From contig CM041776.1 of assembly GCA_023374045.1 (NCBI GenBank), positions 345,897,636 to 345,961,635 of the forward strand: DNA of 64,000 nt, written 5' to 3'. The DNA is from Limonium bicolor (taxonomy: Eukaryota > Streptophyta > Magnoliopsida > Caryophyllales > Plumbaginaceae). The position numbers and the translations under genes were made by a program. Shown here one piece after another: positions 38,195 to 48,664 of this stretch. Each line of letters starts with the position of its first letter. Position 1 is the stretch's first letter. A model generated the notes under the pieces. It had not been told where the DNA came from, did not search any database, and saw only the letters and a list, made by a program, of their open reading frames with translations.

Positions 38195-38490
38195 GGTAAA
38201 ACCGTGTTGTAAAACCATTTTTTAACACGGTTATTAAAAAAACCGTGTTATAAAAGTTGACTTTATAACACGGTTATTCATAAGAACCGCGTTATAAAAC
38301 GTTTTGGCGCAAGACATGGGGCGCGAAGAGGACTTTTATAACACGGTTTTTTAAGCTAAAACCGTGTTGTAAAACAGTTTTTTAACACGGTTAATAACCG
38401 TGTTGTAAAATCAAGAAGTATATACGACCGCAGCATATAACACCCTCTATAATCGTGTTATATAAAGGAAAACAACCGTGTTATAAAACG
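38195..38490. repeat. CACTA right subterminal repeats
   Basis: About ten copies of aaccgtgttataa/ttataacacggtt in alternating orientation, the mirror of the left array. Confidence 0.92.
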
Positions 38491-38508
38491 TTTTTTCCAC
38501 TAGTGTGG

Positions 38509-39240
38509 TAAGCTGGGTAGAACAGCAAGGATCATTTCTGGTGAGGATAGTAGAGACCAAGCCACTGTAGAGGGGAGCTCCTTTATAATATAGCTTTGAA
38601 ACTCTTTATACGAAACAATATGAGCATTTAAACCCACGGATCAACCAGACATTGGCCTTTGTTGTAGTAAGTTGTAACAATCTAATTAGGAAGCTTCTTA
38701 ATGGATGCGAGTTGGAGGTGTAGATGGCAAACTTGAGCATTTGTTTAAGAAGCAAAAGTTTCGTTCAAGTATGCCCAAGCTTAAGCAGTAGTTTTCATGC
38801 TCACTACATGCCCAATAACATTCTCACTTAGAGAGGCAAAAATTATTGTTAATGCATGCTGATCTAACTGAATTCGTTTCAGATATTCATTGTTGATGTT
38901 GCTGTCAAGCATTAGAGGAGGACAAGAGTGAGTACCGTTAATGAACTTATATAGATTGTTACCCTTTAAAAAGGTAGAGATAACTTCTTGCCAAATTTTG
39001 AAATTATTTGTTTTCAATTTCACCAAATTTGTTGCCGCTGACAATACTGACTAGGAATTATTGGAGATCGGTTGTGCAAAACTGAAGATCGGGGAGTTAT
39101 ATGGAGTTGCAGCACCGATGGGGTCACCATTTCCTCTAGTACCACCATTTCCACCAGTGGAAGATTCATCGGGTGTGATTTCAACCTTGAATGAAGGGAT
39201 CGAAGAAGATAGAAGAAGAAATCAGACGATCATCACGATA
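38509..39240 (-). pseudogene. Copia element 2 gag remnant
   Basis: The minus strand gives LVKLKTNNFKIWQEVISTFL and LYKFINGTHSCPP (38781-39020), typical of the copia gag N-terminus, plus downstream helical pieces (38640-38780). Upstream residues up to the primer-binding site are Pro/Gly/Ser-rich, as usual. The rest of gag is separated by the CACTA insertion and continues at 28610. Confidence 0.8.
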
Positions 39241-39256
39241 GCCAACTCTGATACCA
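39241..39256 (-). other. Primer-binding site of copia element 2
   Basis: gccaactctgatacca reads TGGTATCAGAGTTGGC on the minus strand, matching the initiator-Met tRNA 3' end except for one base in the first 12. It lies five bases inside the LTR. Confidence 0.88.
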
Positions 39257-39261
39257 TAGAT

Positions 39262-39469
39262 TGTTACAGGAGAGCGAAGAGAGCTCAATAGAATAATGTA
39301 GAATATGTTTAAAATATCTCCATTGTATTATGTGTGTAACCGAGTACATGAGGATATTAATATACATTGACAAGTTTGAGTGTAAGAACAACAGACTGGA
39401 CTTATAATAAAGGTTTTTAATGGGCCTACGTAGAGATATAATATCGGCCCAAGTCATTATAGTCTACTA
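39262..39469 (-). repeat. Copia element 2 LTR (5' LTR)
   Basis: 208 bp, tgttacaggagagcgaaga to ttatagtctacta. Partner of 25029-25229. Confidence 0.88.
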
Positions 39470-40102
39470 AATGAACCGGAGATTAGTATAGGTTTATCCA
39501 TCAGACTTATAAATCAACCTTATTATAATCATTGTCGTAGCATGTGACGAGTATGAATATAGACTTAAGGTCAATCCATTTACCAAAAGCAATGCAAACC
39601 AAGAATCAAGTCAGCACTTTAAGGAACAAATTTGATGCTTGGACAAGCCTGCAACGTTAATGGACAGATGTAAAATTCTATGAATGCAAGTTTATATCAT
39701 TCAACATAATCACAGATAGTTATCAACTAAGCCTAAACATCTGATGAAACTTTAATGTGTGCAGTCCTGCCAGTGTGTAAAAAAAGGATATTGTTATTCT
39801 TCCACAAAAGTAATGGTTTCAATATGTCATGGAACAACAACGATTTATTATAAACACGAAGGGAGCTTTCCATAGCTCGGTAAATTACTGTACCATATGT
39901 TGTTGTAAGATTAGTCTGTATCAATGAGTCACCCTATTGTATCTCAAGGATTGTAAAGTCTACCGAGAGTACTGTAATTACGACTAATGCACAAGAATCC
40001 AAAAATGAATAAGGTGGCTCAAAACATGAAAGAGAGAAGGAGGATATCAACAAAAGGTGGCACCAAATTTCCCTCAATTGAGACAATTTTCCTTTATGTT
40101 CT
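39470..40102 (-). repeat. Diverged copy of adenylate kinase intron 2, right part
   Basis: Aligns with about 56200-56710 in the same orientation. Landmarks are taggtttatc, cccatttacc/atccatttacc, acaaa/cgtttattataaac, gtcaccct, ggat.gtaa.gtcta and acaagaatccaaa. It is clear to about 40010 and uncertain to 40102, and it ends at a hAT element. Confidence 0.7.
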
Positions 40103-40110
40103 TTCATAGA

Positions 40111-40751
40111 TAGGGATGGCAATTTTAAACGGATACCCGCTAACCCGATCCATCCGATTAACTAAACGGGTGAAAACCCGAAATAAACGGATGACGGATC
40201 GGGTGACGGATGACTGGATGACGGACCGGGTCGGGTGATGGATGAAACTTTTTCATCCGTCACCCGATCCATCATCTCTTTATCACCCGATCCGTCATCC
40301 GTTTAAAGTTCCACCTTATTTTATTTCAAGTAACTAAACAGATCTTACAGAAATTTTAAAAAATCTAAAAGATAGTTGTACACTTATATTTTATCGTCCA
40401 TTTTTATTTTCTTCCACATACACTACACAACTTGATACTATTTTCTTATTGATATTAGTAGATTTTTTCAGTATGTTTGAGTGAGTATTCTTAAAATATA
40501 GGTAACTTATACCTTACCAATACAAAAAAGTTTCATATTTATTACCATCCTTAAAGAAATTGTTGTTTATGATATAAAAAAGGTATCACCCGATTATCAC
40601 CCGATCCACCCGAATCACCCGCGGATGATGGATGGACGGATAACGGATGAAGAATAAATGGGTGACGGATGAACGGATGATCAATGATATATCCGGTGAC
40701 GGATGCGGGTGATGCTTCACCCGATCCGAACTCGATCCATTGACATCCCTA
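40111..40751. mobile_element. hAT-type non-autonomous element, 641 bp
   Basis: Ends TAGGGATGGCAAT and ATTGACATCCCTA. Perfect 8 bp TSD ttcataga (40103-40110 and 40752-40759). The interior is AT-rich between two blocks of repeated gatgacggat/atccgtcaccc motifs. No transposase. Confidence 0.92.
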
Positions 40752-40933
40752 TTCATAGACAACCAAACACAGGTTAACCTTTTTACGCTATTGCACTCAT
40801 TTGAAAGTTACAGTAACTAGTCTTTTTGGTTGGGTGATTCTCAAACACAGACTAACCTCAAGTGTAGTAATTTTCAACATGAGTTTCCTCTAAGCCATAT
40901 CTAAAGGTTTTTTTAATTTTGAATGCATATAAT

Positions 40934-41433
40934 TAGGGATGTCAATCTTGACCTGAACCCGATACCGACCCGTAAAAAGCCGGGTTTGGGTTGAGATTTT
41001 TTACTCGAAAAGATTTTCGGGTTGGGTCATTGAAACCCGCTTCGGGTTCGGGTTGAACCCGCCAACCCGTAACCTGAATGTTTTCAATTGAAAATAGAAA
41101 ATATGTTGTATTTAATGACTTAAATTAGTGTTTATTGATTAATTTATGACTAAAATAAACATTTAATCAGTGCTTTATGATTAAATATATTACATAAATA
41201 TTTAATTAATATTAAATTATATATTTATTTATTTAAGAATCCAAAATTTTAAAAATAAAATATTTTTTTGAAAAAACAGGTCAGTTTCAGGTCAAACCGT
41301 TCCAGGTTCGAGTTGAAGAAATAGAACCCGCTCCGGATTCGGGTCGAGTTCAGGTTGACCTAAACTATTTTCGGGTCGGGTTCAGGCTTGGGTTGGGCTC
41401 AACCTGACCTGAAACCCAATTTTGACACCCCTA
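40934..41433. mobile_element. hAT-type non-autonomous element, 500 bp
   Basis: Ends TAGGGATGTCAA and TTGACACCCCTA. Perfect 8 bp TSD catataat (40926-40933 and 41434-41441). The interior holds inverted clusters of gggtcgggttc-like words around an AT-rich centre. Related in its ends to the preceding element. Confidence 0.92.
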
Positions 41434-41611
41434 CATATAATCATTATGAATTTGGTTTTGGGGTTCCCGTGCAAGATACCTTTCATTCATTATTACTATC
41501 TTTCTCCTTAAGTTCTCAATGTTTGTAATTAGGTTGGTTTAAACTTTATGTAATTTTGGTACACATGCGATTTCAATTAGTTTGTGTACCATGTATCTAG
41601 TCATTATTTTA

Positions 41612-42028
41612 GGGAAAATTTACAATATATCCTTTTTTTCTTTCGTAATTCACAATATACTCTTGTTGATTTTCATAATTCAACTTTAAACATGCTTAAA
41701 TGTTGTCCAAAATTGATTAAACTTTACATGGACGATGCTAAAGTGTTATATTTTGGTCTAATATCAAATTTGAAGTTTGTTAAGCTCACATGTGACCTGT
41801 GGGACCCAATGAAAATTGTGGCATGTTCATTGGGTCCCACATGTCGCATATGAGCTTAAAAAATTTCAAATTTGATATTGGACCAAAATATAACACTTTA
41901 GCATTGTCCATATAAAATTTCATCAATTTTGGATAACATTTAAGCATGTTAAAAGTTTAATTATGAAAACCAACAGAGGTATATTGTGAATTACGAAAGA
42001 AAAAAAGAGGTATATTGTGAATTTTCCC
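41612..42028. mobile_element. Mutator-like hairpin MITE with about 200 bp arms
   Basis: Almost the whole 417 bp is one inverted repeat. The arms start GGGAAAATTTACAATATA and its counterpart GGGAAAATTCACAATATA, and meet at about 41820. Flanking 9-mers attatttta and tttatttta agree at 8 of 9, as for a Mutator TSD. The ends match the left end of the autonomous element at 60034. Confidence 0.88.
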
Positions 42029-42888
42029 TTTATTTTACTATGTGTCATTGTTGAGCTCTCAGTCATCTTTTAGTTAAATTTTAGGTTCAAATCAGGTATT
42101 TAGTTTTTCAAATTTGGATCACTTTGGTTCTACCATCAATACATGACACCAACATCCATCCCTTCAAAATAACAAACACCCACTAGGATTACTAAGATAA
42201 AAATTGGCGGATGTCCTACAAACATTGTCCCAAGAAACAGTTTGTAACATTAGCCAGACCTGTTCTACCTCTTTCTCCTAATCACTAAAACATTACTCTT
42301 CTCACCGCTGGTTTTGGCAGTAAAATACCTGCAGCATCAACGCACTACAAAATTGCAAATAAAACACAAGGGGAAAAATGCTGGCAATCACGGAGCATGG
42401 TGGAGTAATTAGTATGAGGTAAAACAACAAGAGAGGAAGTGATTATTTATTTGAAGCCAACTTGGACAAACCAAAAAGAAAGGGTGTGAGAGAGAGAGAC
42501 TTAGTTGAAAAATGAAGTGGGTAGAAATTGTTTTTTCCAGTGTGACATTATTATTTTAGATTCCCTTACAAGTCAGCATGTATTTAATGGAATAATAACA
42601 AAATTATAGTAGCTTGAAGGTTCCTAGTTAGGGATCCCGCTACCTCAGGATGGTTATATAATATTGTTAATTACAAGGGGTGAACTGTATTATCTCAAAA
42701 TCTCATGGGGTTCTTAATAATTTACTCTTGTTTTTCGAAATCTCATGTGTCTCTTTTCATTATGCTTCAGTATTTTCTTTTGGTTCATTATTATCCTCAA
42801 ACAAGCATATGCCTTACCAGTTTGTGAACTTTGTAACCATTTTTTTCGAAATCGCCCGGCCTAACATAAATAGGAATTAAAAGATTAC
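42029..42888. other. Intergenic; one MITE-end remnant
   Basis: Mostly unassigned. At 42675-42726, aaggggtgaactgtattatc followed by ggggttcttaataatttact is a decayed terminus of the inverted-repeat element found intact at 58735-59225. Confidence 0.5.
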
Positions 42889-44133
42889 AGGCCTTGCTTG
42901 GTAGGAGGGTATGACAAAGAATCTATTGGAATGGAAATAAAACTATTCTATCATTATGCTTGTTAGAAGGGAATAAAATTTATAGGAAGTGGATATGGGA
43001 ATCAATTCTTATCAATTCTCATAGATTGATTACTAAGGGAGGGGGTGGATATCATTTTCCATTTCCACCATACACATCTTTGTTTTATAACCAATTTTCA
43101 GCATGTTAGTTATTTTCTTGAAGTCTTAATTTGTAAAAAAAAATATCAAATTTCATAAATTTTTTTGAAACTAAAAGATATAACAAATTTCATTTAAATA
43201 TTTTATTAGATATATTTTATGAAAACAGTTTAACTAATTACACTTTATTTTATAGATATCTATTGATCTTTAATTATTTAGTTCTATCAAAATTTATTAT
43301 ATTTTTCAATAAAATATGTAAAAAAAATATTTGTGTGAAATAATATTTTTTAATCAAATCATATATTATCACTAATATTAAAGATTTTTAATATGATTGT
43401 AGTTAATAATAAAAATGCATATAATAATTTATGATTAAACACTAACACTTGCATTAGTTATAGAACTGATCAAGTACAACCCAGCCCGGTCACCCACCCA
43501 TAAAAGCCTGAAAAATCCGTCCGAAAAAAATCAAAGGTGCTTGGACAACAATTTGAGCTCGAATAAAAAACCGGCCGGGCGCCAGAAAAATGTTGGGTCT
43601 ACAACTGAGCTTGTCCTGGCCCGAATAAATATATACAAAAACTGGTCAGGCCCCTACAAAATTTGGAGCCCACGACTTAGCCTCACTCACGGCCCGAATT
43701 ACAATATATACATATTAAAAATATAATATTTTTTATTTTATTTAATATTATACTATATTTGTTTAATATTATTTGAATTATTTACAAAACCGAGCTGGTC
43801 CGTTCATTTAATTAGCTCTAATTTACTATTACATATTTAATATACAATAATACAATTACGATGAAATTTAAATTTTTATGTTTTTAGTAATAATAATTGA
43901 TTATATGCTTTACATCTAATTTTATATGTTAGAAATGAAATATACATTTATTTATATTTAATTATTATAAAAAATTTGTGAAATTTTATCACGTAAATAT
44001 TGTATAAAATAATTGTTTCTATTTTTTTTTGTGTAATAAATTTAAATTATTTGAACATCACAATAAAGATGAAAGTATAAATAATAAATATCACTCATAA
44101 TTTTCATTCTCATTCCCATTACCCAAGCAAGCC
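42889..44133. mobile_element. TIR element about 1.2 kb, AT-rich, with inner GC block
   Basis: The left end aggccttgcttggtaggagg and the right end, reverse complement gggcttgcttgggtaatggg, form inverted termini. The TSD is unresolved. The core is very AT-rich except for 43475-43720, a GC-rich block (cagcccggtcaccc, ggccgggcgcc) that may be a second nested element. No transposase. Confidence 0.5.
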
Positions 44134-45400
44134 CTACATGTCTAACATTACTAACTTTAAACTAAGGACTATCCTTAGTACATAATATGTAGTCCTAGGA
44201 AGTACATAGGAGATGGAGGGTGACATCTTCTAACACACTTGCAAACCCATAAGCAAAACAACCCCACTAACCTAACTGTTATGGGCAACTAGTTCCCTCT
44301 GGGAGGTTGCATCAGCAATCAAAGGAGAGACCAATCACCACCTGCGATTGTCACTAGAAACCCTACGCGCTTCTGACGATCAAGAACAACACCTAAAGAA
44401 GTAACATCTTGAGCTACCCAAGTACTTTAAGTTAAAACAACTGAAAGAATTACATCAAAAATAACCATGGTGAATAGGATTAAGACTAGTTTCCAAAGCT
44501 TACACAATCCAAAGCCTGGGTGCATGAGCAGTGTCCCCTCTCATGCAATTAGTGATCAAAACTCTCATTCCCCCTTGTCGACTCTGAGCATCTCATAGTG
44601 TCGTCTGCATATTCAGTTGTTGCATAGTCGCACAATAGAGTATGATACGAAAAATTAAGAAAAAAAGGGGGAGAGTGTAACATGCAAGACCTTGAAGAAC
44701 CAATATCGCGCTCCAATTGACTAACGGTTTGATTGGATCTTGGAATCCAGCTCCTCATGCTCCCTGGCTGCTTGAGTGGATATTTCGCTTTCATCTTTTG
44801 CTGGAGGCAACAGTTGCGGCTGTGTTGTTTGCTGAGAAGAGTTTGGCTCGGTGGGAGAGTTACTCACAAAATCATTGATACTTTACCCGCTGCGATCCCT
44901 AGGAACCTCCGCCGAGGGAGGACAATACTTGTTGGTTAAAAGTGTAAAGATGTGTTTATATGTATTAGATATTTGTTTGAGTTGCAGGTTGTATCGGGAG
45001 AGAGGTTTGATTTGAGAGGTTGAGGAAAGAGGTAGAGGGAGAAGTTAGCGGTGACTAATATCTAATAACATAAGGAAGGGGGGAAAGAATCATAGACAAG
45101 AGCAGAGGAGACAGGGGAAAGGAAAGGATCGGCATCCTTTCCAATTCTATATCCATTTGAATATCTTATCATCGTCTAATCTTTTATGGATGTTTTTTAA
45201 TATATTGAGTCGACTGTCATTATATCAGCTATTAGACTAGCTGCTACAATAATATATTATTATTGAGAAGTTATCTGAAAAGCAGTCCAAGAAACTATAT
45301 TACGTCCAGCCTCGCAAATTAAGCCATTATCGAGAAGTTATCTGAGAAATAGTCCAACAAACTACATTACACCTTTTTAATTTTGATAACACCAAAGGAC
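44134..45400. other. Intergenic; unidentified open frames
   Basis: Overlapping open frames at 44549-44939 show no domain I recognise. A 67 bp imperfect tandem duplication (gagaagttatctga at 45265 and 45332) lies at the right. Confidence 0.4.
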
Positions 45401-45403
45401 ATA

Positions 45404-45633
45404 CTCCCTCCGTTCATTAATATCTGTCGTTTTAGGATATGATTCTTGTTCAAAAATATCTGTCATTCTAGTTTTTTGACACACTTCTTTCCACTTTTAC
45501 CCCTACTATTCAATATAAAAGTAATTATTATCTAAATAGAAAAGTAAAAAGTAGGGGCACATGCGTCATTGTCCTACTTTTCTTAATAAGTGTGCAAGTT
45601 TCTAAAATGACAGTTATTGTTGAACTGAGGGAG
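45404..45633. mobile_element. Stowaway-type MITE
   Basis: ctccctccgttcattaatat at the left, and aactgagggag at the right (reverse complement ctccctcagtt). TA on both sides (45402-45403 and 45634-45635). Length 230 bp. Confidence 0.9.
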
Positions 45634-45749
45634 TAGTTCTGAGATAACATTGTCATTTATTTTGTCTCTATCTCTTGTTGATTATCTTTTTAATCAAAAG
45701 AGAGTGCACAAAATTGATTAATGGAAGTGAATCCATTATGAAAATGTTT

Positions 45750-47524
45750 CACTAGTAGAAAAAACATTTTAAATGACGACACTTAAACCACGGTTAAATG
45801 AAAAACCGTGGTTTAAAGTTTATAAACCACGGTTTCTAGGGAAACCGTCATTTATTGTACACGCCGGAGAGAATAAACCACGGTTTTTGGAGAACCGTGG
45901 TATATAGTTTATTTATAAACCACGGTTTGTAGGGCAACCGTCATTTATAGTACATGCCGGAGAGAATAAACCACGGTTTTTGGAGAACCGTGGTATATAA
46001 CCGTCACGCCGGAGAGAATAAACCACGGTTCTTTAAGAACCGTGGTATATAACCGTCACATCGGAGAGAATAAACCACGGTTTTTGGAGAACCGTGGTAT
46101 ATAGTCTGAGCGGGAATTTTAATTTTTGGCCCAAATTAACGGCTCTTCTCTTCGGCATGTACTATAAATGACGGTTGCCCTACAAACCGTGGTTTATAAG
46201 TAAACAATGAGAGCCGCGTTAATTTGGGCTGAAAATTAAAATTCCCGCTCAGACTATATACCACGGTTTTTATAGAACCGTGGTATATAACCGTCACGCC
46301 GGAGAGAATAAACCACGGTTTTTAAAGAACCGTGGTATATAACCGTCACGCTGTAGAGAATAAACCATGGTTTTTGGAGAACCGTGGTATATAGTCTGAG
46401 CGGGAATTTTAATTTTCGGCCCAAATTAACGCGGCTCTCTTGTTCTCTTATATATTTCTCTTACTGTAATTGCAACCCCCCACTGGCGAACAAGGATTTG
46501 AACGCGCCTCTTCCTCATTCTCTTCACCTCCCGGTAATTTTTACAACCCACGCCGGCGAACATGGAACATGCTCTACGCCATCTCTTTAACCTCCCGGTA
46601 ATTTCGCAACCCATACTAGTGAATAAGGAACATGCTCTATGCCATATCAAGCGCACTGTAAATTTGCTACCCATACTGGCGAACAAGGAACATGCTCCTA
46701 CCTCTCTCATTATCTTGTTTTCATGGTAATTTTTGCAACCCACATTGGCGAACAAGGAACGTGCTCTGCGTCTCATCCTCATGTTCACTCATTGTAATTT
46801 TTGCAACCCCAGCCGGTGAACAACGAACATGCTCTACGCCGCATCCATTCTCTTCAACCTCACAGTAATTTTGGAACCCACCGGCGAACAAGGAGCATAC
46901 TGCGCGTCCATTCTTCACTCACGATTTCGCAACCTTAATTCGCAAACAAGGAACATACATAATCTGGCATCTTCATTGTCTTGTATATGCGCTCTGTTGA
47001 GATTTCCAGATTGAAGGCGAAGATTTGAAAAATTCATGGACTATAAACCACGGCCACGGTTTCATGTATAACCGTGGTTTATTCGTTGTTTTTTTCACCT
47101 TATATACCACGGTTTTTATAATAACCGTGGTTTATTCTCCGGCGTGACGGTTATATACCACGGTTCCCCAAAAACCGTGGTTTATTCTCTCCGGCATGTA
47201 CTATAAATGACGGTTGCCCTACAAACCGTGGTTTATAACCGTTTTTTTTACATTATATACCACGATTTTTAGAATAACCGTCATATATTACTCACTATAA
47301 ATGACGGTTATTGGCATAAACCGTGGTTTATAGTTAACAAGTTCCGCGCGAGAAATACTTTTAAATGACGGTTTATAGAACCGCGGTTTTTATCTTCATT
47401 TAAAACCACGGTTTTGAACCGTGGTATATAATATTTTGGCATTTACGACGGCAGCAAATACAAACCGTGGTATATAAGCAAAATAACCGTGGTATATAAT
47501 GTTTTTTCTACTACACTACTAGTG
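45750..47524. mobile_element. Non-autonomous CACTA element, 1.78 kb
   Basis: Begins CACTAGTAGAAAAAACATT and ends with the CTACTAGTG type, with the 3 bp TSD ttt on both sides (45747-45749 and 47525-47527). Subterminal arrays of ataaaccacggttt/aaaccgtggtttat fill both ends. The centre holds a long inverted repeat (gtctgagcgggaatttta at 46103, its reverse near 46240) and a minisatellite. No transposase. Confidence 0.92.
46460..46950. repeat. About 65 bp minisatellite, 8 units
   Basis: Units begin with taattttygcaaccc then ggcgaacaaggaacatg, at about 46466, 46533, 46598, 46659, 46727, 46794 and 46865, with a partial unit near 46922. Minus-strand open frames across it give repeated ACSLFASMGC-like peptides, an artefact of the 65-66 bp period. 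Confidence 0.85.
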
Positions 47525-47614
47525 TTTCCTCTATAATTATGTTGTCCTTGTCCAGGTTTACTAGATTATTTTTTCTAGAAATTAAGAGTATAACATAGTA
47601 AATTACATAAAACT

Positions 47615-48654
47615 TCGTGATTTATTTCAGGAGCGGCAACACTTCGTGATTTATTTCCTCGCCTGTACTCTGTGTGTTATTAAACAGGATGGGAACGTAG
47701 CAGAGATGGGCGAGTGGACAAACGAGCGCTGGTCTTGGAAAATTGAATGGAGAAAGCCATTATTCAGGTATGAAAAAGACATGGAATATAATCTGCTACT
47801 AATGTTGAGCAGTCACCTGTTAATGCAGAATGGAGAAGATGGAACTACCTGGGGGACGAGGATGGATTCACTACCAAGAAGTTGTATGTAAGTCTTGTAG
47901 CTGAAGGAAATGAGTGCGCACTATCGAGTTATATCTGGGGTAAAATGACAGAACCAAGGATGGAAGTCCTTTGGTGGTTCACGTTGCATGATAAACTCTC
48001 GACAAGGGATGTATTATTTGGGAAGGACATTATCCCGATTGGACAAAGCTGGTGCCCGTTTTGTAAGCGGTGCATGGAATCGACAGTGCATGTGATGTTT
48101 TTCGGTGAATTGTCTCTGCGCATGAGGAGTGAGTTAATTGGATGGTGGAGGATAAGCTTCACATTCAAAGATACACGACCTCAGATTTTTGAGGACTGGA
48201 TGGGAGTTAATCTTAATAAGAAGGCAAGAAAAGTATGGAGATCTACCTTCTTTTATGGGGTATGGAGTATAAGAAATGATGCAATCTTTTGTCATGAAAT
48301 ACCAAGGGCTGAGAAGGCTACTACCCGGGCGAAGAGGGATGTGTGGCGATGGACAAAGAGCTGGTGGTCCAAAATCCCCATATCATATGAAACCTTTATT
48401 AATTCGTCTAACCGCAAGGAGGATATGATGTATCTGTAGGAGGGAGGTAACACTACAAGCCCGTACTATTTGTACTCTTTTTCCTCTATAGTTTTTTTTC
48501 CCACTAGGTTTTGGCTATGAAGGTTTTAATGAGGCAGGTGCAGGGCTTAGGGGTCGGTTAATGGTACTGGTTTAGTCAATGTCGTACCGGGACTTTTGTT
48601 GTAAAACACTCTTTTTGTTGCATGAATAAAGCCATAAAACTTATCAAAAAAAAA
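47615..48654 (+). mobile_element. LINE, 5'-truncated, with perfect TSD
   Basis: Only the ORF2 C-terminus remains, followed by a 3' UTR and an A tail (48646-48654). A perfect 10 bp TSD acataaaact lies at 47605-47614 and 48655-48664. The 3' UTR includes cccactaggttttgg then gaaggttttaatgaggca (48500-48537), wording also common in copia LTRs. Confidence 0.92.
47642..48439 (+). pseudogene. LINE ORF2 C-terminus (zinc-binding RT domain)
   Basis: Frames at about 47642-47890 and 47882-48439 read LRDLFPRLYSVCVIKQDG, VAEMGEWTNERWSWKIEW, WWFTLHDKLSTRDVLF, WCPFCKRCMESTVHVMF, VWSIRNDAIF and VWRWTKSWW. This matches the zf-RVT region following reverse transcriptase in plant L1-type LINEs (WCPFC..xxEs.xHvxf). 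A frame change lies near 47880. The RT and endonuclease themselves are missing, so it is inactive. Confidence 0.85.
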
Positions 48655-48664
48655 ACATAAAACT

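Larger units (their letters stand above)
28619..38505 (+). mobile_element. CACTA (En/Spm) transposon, 9.9 kb
   Basis: Begins CACTAGTAGATAAAA and ends TTTTTTCCACTAGTG. A perfect 3 bp TSD tgg (28616-28618 and 38506-38508) sits in copia element 2. Both ends carry subterminal arrays of ttataacacggtt/aaccgtgttataa. It encodes a TNP2-like transposase on the plus strand. The large 5' part (28890-35100) has leader-like and intron-like DNA but no clear TNPA gene. Extra transposon ends lie inside at 31763-31800 and 32199. Confidence 0.95.
25029..39469 (-). mobile_element. Ty1/copia element 2, interrupted by a 9.9 kb CACTA
   Basis: Short LTRs lie at both ends, a primer-binding site is next to the right LTR, and minus-strand gag and pol lie between. 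Removing the CACTA insertion (28619-38505 plus one tgg copy) leaves about 4.55 kb, a normal copia length. Frameshifts and stops are frequent, so it is inactive. It lies inside a copy of adenylate kinase intron DNA. No clean TSD was found (tagtt on the left, aatga on the right). Confidence 0.88.

Noticed and set aside
44549..44939. Overlapping open frames that might be a host exon
   Set aside because: No recognisable domain, no splice-consistent neighbours and opposing strands; left as unidentified.
46426..46788. 120-residue repetitive peptide (ACSLFASMGC)
   Set aside because: Artefact of a minisatellite inside a non-autonomous CACTA; no start context or domain.
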